Both the position numbers and the translations under genes were made by a program. Positions 22,810 to 24,842 of a stretch of 24,842 nucleotides of DNA are shown piece by piece. The stretch comes from Fen-1258 sp027348115 (GTDB taxonomy: Bacteria > Bacteroidota > Ignavibacteria > Ignavibacteriales > Melioribacteraceae). Location: positions 1-24,842 of the forward strand of contig DAIEQA010000201.1 of assembly GCA_027348115.1 (NCBI GenBank), written 5' to 3'. Each line of letters begins with the position of its first letter. Position 1 is the first letter of the stretch. A model generated the notes under the pieces. The model worked only from the letters and a program-made list of their open reading frames with translations. It was not told where the DNA came from and did no database searches.

Positions 22810-23796
22810 CTAATCTCCGGATTTCAGCATTCTTACAAGCTGAACAAAATCATCCGGCAATTCCGAATCAAGAAATATTTTTCCCTTTGTATTGGGATGA
22901 ATAAATCCTAGAGTTTTAGCGTGAAGCGCTTGCCGGGGCATTATATTCAGTAGATTATCCACGCGCGCCTTCATCTTAGGCAACGTAGATCCGTAAACGA
23001 TTACTCTTCCCCCGTACGCCGGGTCTCCGAATATCGGGTGCTTAATATGCGACATGTGTACACGTATCTGGTGGGTTCTTCCGGTTTTTAATTTCAATTT
23101 GATTAAAGAAGCAAACTCGAATTCCTCTATCACTTCGAAAAATGTGTGGGCATGTTTGCCTTCCGATTCGCTTACCGAAAATATTTTACGATCTTTTGCC
23201 GAGCGGGCGATATTACCGATCACTTCCCCTTTTTTGTTTTTGAACAAACCCCAGCATACAGCCCAATATTCCCGGTCTATTGTATGATTGAAAAATTGCT
23301 TGGCAAGCTGGGCATGGGTCCATTCGTTCTTTGCTATTAAAAGTAATCCGCTCGTATCCTTATCAATACGGTGAACAATTCCAGGTCTTCCCGGATCATT
23401 TAACGAGCTTAGCTTTTTTGTATGATGAAGCAGTGCATTGACAAGTGTACCGGTATAATTACCCAATGAAGGATGCGCAACCATTCCGGCGGGTTTATTT
23501 ACTACAAGAAGAAAATCGTCTTCGTAAACAATATCAAGCGGAATATCTTCGGCTTCGGTTTCCTCGGGTCGAGGAGAAGTTGGTATGGTTAAAAGTATTG
23601 AATCGGAGGAATTGACAATATAATTCGGCTTAACGGTTTTACCGTTTACAGTAACGCAATCGGCCCTAATTAATTTTTGAATTCGCGATCGGGTTGCGTT
23701 CTCAACTGTATTGGCAAGAAAAATATCGATGCGTTCTTTTTTCTTTCCTTCCGGCACCTCAATTTTTATTTTCTTCTCTGTTACTATCCTGGACAT
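22810..23796 (-). CDS. RluD-family ribosomal RNA pseudouridine synthase
   Basis: The 328 residues comprise an N-terminal S4 RNA-binding domain ('RIDIFLANTVENATRSRIQK', about 22-75) and a catalytic RluA/RluD domain. The signature 'HRIDKDTSG' (142-150) contains the catalytic Asp145, and 'LKTGRTHQIRVHM' is the second conserved block. The two-domain form is that of RluD and RluC, which isomerise uridines of 23S rRNA; which positions are targeted cannot be told, so I give no symbol. The start overlaps the end of lspA by 38 bases, and the gene has no clear ribosome-binding site, so it probably depends on translation of lspA. It is the last gene of the minus-strand DksA-like/lspA operon. Confidence 0.93.
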   Translation of the reverse strand: MSRIVTEKKIKIEVPEGKKKERIDIFLANTVENATRSRIQKLIRADCVTVNGKTVKPNYIVNSSDSILLTIPTSPRPEETEAEDIPLDIVYEDDFLLVVNKPAGMVAHPSLGNYTGTLVNALLHHTKKLSSLNDPGRPGIVHRIDKDTSGLLLIAKNEWTHAQLAKQFFNHTIDREYWAVCWGLFKNKKGEVIGNIARSAKDRKIFSVSESEGKHAHTFFEVIEEFEFASLIKLKLKTGRTHQIRVHMSHIKHPIFGDPAYGGRVIVYGSTLPKMKARVDNLLNIMPRQALHAKTLGFIHPNTKGKIFLDSELPDDFVQLVRMLKSGD

Positions 23797-24451
23797 CGCT
23801 AAGATTCATGTTTGTATTTTCCGCTACTTCAGAACGTATCTCCTCGGAATCCGCATTTATATTCAGATCATTTCCTGCCGGAGTACTTTCAAGCTGCACC
23901 TTGGTTTTTGCTTCTTCCGTCGATCGGTAAAAGATTAAAAGTAAGATCACGCCAATAGTAACTGCCGAATCGGCAACATTAAAGATAGGGAATCGATCGT
24001 ACGTCCTTCCAAAAATTGTGAAGTCGAAGAAATCGAAATTAAAAAAGTCGACCACTCTGCCATAGAAAATTGGAGCGTAACCGTAAAAGATTCCATAAAA
24101 AGCTCTATCTATAAAATTTCCTATGGCGCCGCCGAGAATAAATGCAAGAGCAATGCGGACAACTAATTTCTGCTCTCTCGATTTCCACAAATAATAAAGA
24201 ATGCCAATTCCGGCTATCAACGAAAACAGGGAGAGAAATAACTTTGATATATCGTTTACATCGATGCCGAATGCTATTCCCGGATTTTCCACAAAAGTAA
24301 TTTTGAAAAAATCTCCGATTACGTTGAAGCTTTCTCCTATCCTCATTCCTCCTGCTTTTATATTAAGCAAAGGAATTGTGCCGCCTTTAATTAGAAATTT
24401 AGTTACCTGATCAGTAATAACAATGAACAACGATACGAACAGTACTCTCAA
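23759..24451 (-). CDS. lspA: Lipoprotein signal peptidase (signal peptidase II), long acidic tail
   Basis: Inner-membrane aspartic protease that cleaves lipoprotein signal peptides at the lipobox. Hallmarks are 'TDQVTK' in the first membrane segment, 'ENPGIAFG' (55-62), catalytic Asp115 in 'GGAIGNFIDR', and catalytic Asp161 in 'FPIFNVADSAVTIG'. Four membrane segments are visible. At 230 residues it is far longer than the usual 150-170. A short loop insertion (about 31-45) and a 54-residue hydrophilic, Glu/Asp/Asn-rich tail (177-230) account for the difference. The tail is cytoplasmic if topology is normal. The start is TTG at 24451. It serves the several lipoproteins encoded in this window. 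Confidence 0.95.
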   Translation of the reverse strand: MRVLFVSLFIVITDQVTKFLIKGGTIPLLNIKAGGMRIGESFNVIGDFFKITFVENPGIAFGIDVNDISKLFLSLFSLIAGIGILYYLWKSREQKLVVRIALAFILGGAIGNFIDRAFYGIFYGYAPIFYGRVVDFFNFDFFDFTIFGRTYDRFPIFNVADSAVTIGVILLLIFYRSTEEAKTKVQLESTPAGNDLNINADSEEIRSEVAENTNMNLSDVQDSNREENKN

Positions 24452-24478
24452 ATTAATTCTCTCTTAACTGGAACTGGA

Positions 24479-24842
24479 TTAAATTGTTTTCATTTTTTGT
24501 TTTACCTGCAAACAATGCTGCGTATGCGGCACGGCCATCAATCTATCCTTAGGAACAAGCGGACAAGTGGGACAGAGATTCTGCGGTTCGTCAATACATT
24601 CGATGCAGATACCGTATGTGCCGTTATCGATACGCTGAAGAGCGTCGTCGAGGTACCCTAGAAATTTGTTTTCCCGCTGCGCCCACAGATATAATTTTTC
24701 TCTTTCCATGGCATCCGTACCCTGCTCTGCCATGTGAAGTGAGTAAGGCGAATTCTCGTTTACGTACTGGCCGGTAGTCGGGTCCATCATTTGATCTTTA
24801 AGAACTTGCAACTGTTCTATAATCTCATTTCTTTTTTCAAGA
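24479..24842 (-). CDS. DksA/TraR-family regulator, N-terminus cut by window edge
   Basis: At least 121 residues, open to the right edge of the window, so the start is not seen. A TTG at 24811 is in frame, but the frame continues upstream with helical 'EKRNEIIEQLQ', so it is not the likely start. The remainder has the coiled-coil helix ('AEQGTDAMEREK', 'YLDDALQRIDNGTYG') and the zinc-finger region of DksA/TraR proteins, which bind RNA polymerase through the secondary channel. The finger is unusual. CIEC is followed by an insertion with a second pair CPTC, then 'KDRLMAVPHTQHC' with only one Cys, in place of the normal CxxC-x17-CxxC. It is first in the order DksA-like, lspA, rluD-type, with 27 bases to lspA. 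Confidence 0.85.
   Translation of the reverse strand, partial: LEKRNEIIEQLQVLKDQMMDPTTGQYVNENSPYSLHMAEQGTDAMEREKLYLWAQRENKFLGYLDDALQRIDNGTYGICIECIDEPQNLCPTCPLVPKDRLMAVPHTQHCLQVKQKMKTI

Noticed and set aside
22776..22813. Bidirectional terminator between hydF and the rluD-family gene (TTAGTCTTT / AAAGACTAA)
   Set aside because: The 9-bp stem is AT-rich with a 20-base loop, has no clear T-run and overlaps the rluD stop; evidence is too weak.

Overview
The window reads as an ordinary, gene-dense chromosomal segment of a Bacteroidota/Chlorobiota-type bacterium, most likely of the Ignavibacteria branch. Four lines of evidence support this. Two secreted proteins end in the type IX secretion (T9SS) sorting domain with the 'YQNYPNPFNPST' start. 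Several promoters have the form TTG-N20-TAnnTTTK used by the Bacteroidota sigma factor. The DNA is AT-rich. The gene content (nine-heme extracellular cytochrome, HydF for [FeFe] hydrogenase assembly) fits an anaerobic or facultative life. The lineage is inferred, because no rRNA is present.

Left part (1-6992): on the minus strand, lepA and the 5' part of lepB (cut by the window edge) form a translation/secretion operon. A 690-base non-coding stretch follows. It holds the lepA promoter, a cluster of REP-like palindromes and a degenerate 22-bp tandem repeat. Next come a small unnamed protein, a three-hairpin REP-like element and a T9SS-sorted secreted protein whose sorting domain appears to have absorbed a repeat fragment. 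On the plus strand, a secreted eight-bladed PQQ-type propeller protein is translationally coupled to a HAD phosphatase.

Middle (6993-17770): a minus-strand envelope operon encodes a TPR lipoprotein, a DUF4292/LolB-like lipoprotein and an EnvC-like M23 protein. A divergent promoter pair separates it from an ATP-grasp enzyme. That enzyme converges, with overlapping stop codons, on rsgA. The true start of rsgA appears to be an ATT codon behind a perfect GGAGGT, only 15 bases after a strong terminator. Upstream on the minus strand lie an OmpP1/FadL-like porin, a Tyr-rich low-complexity lipoprotein, a YjbH-like outer-membrane protein and cysS.

Right part (17771-24842): a nine-CXXCH multiheme cytochrome with a T9SS tail ends in a clear terminator. 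It is followed by aspA-hydF, which overlap by 8 bases. Convergent to them is a minus-strand operon of a DksA/TraR-like protein (cut by the window edge), lspA with a long acidic tail, and an RluD-family pseudouridine synthase.

Functionally the window combines translation housekeeping (lepA, rsgA, cysS, rluD), envelope building (lepB, lspA, lipoproteins, EnvC-like protein, porins) and an anaerobic energy theme (extracellular cytochrome, hydrogenase maturation). I see no CRISPR array, transposase, phage gene, tRNA or rRNA. No single block is clearly a new defence or mobile system. The most unusual items are the ATT-start rsgA behind a terminator, the T9SS-tagged nonaheme cytochrome, the 22-bp periodic array and the repeat-derived insert in a sorting domain.
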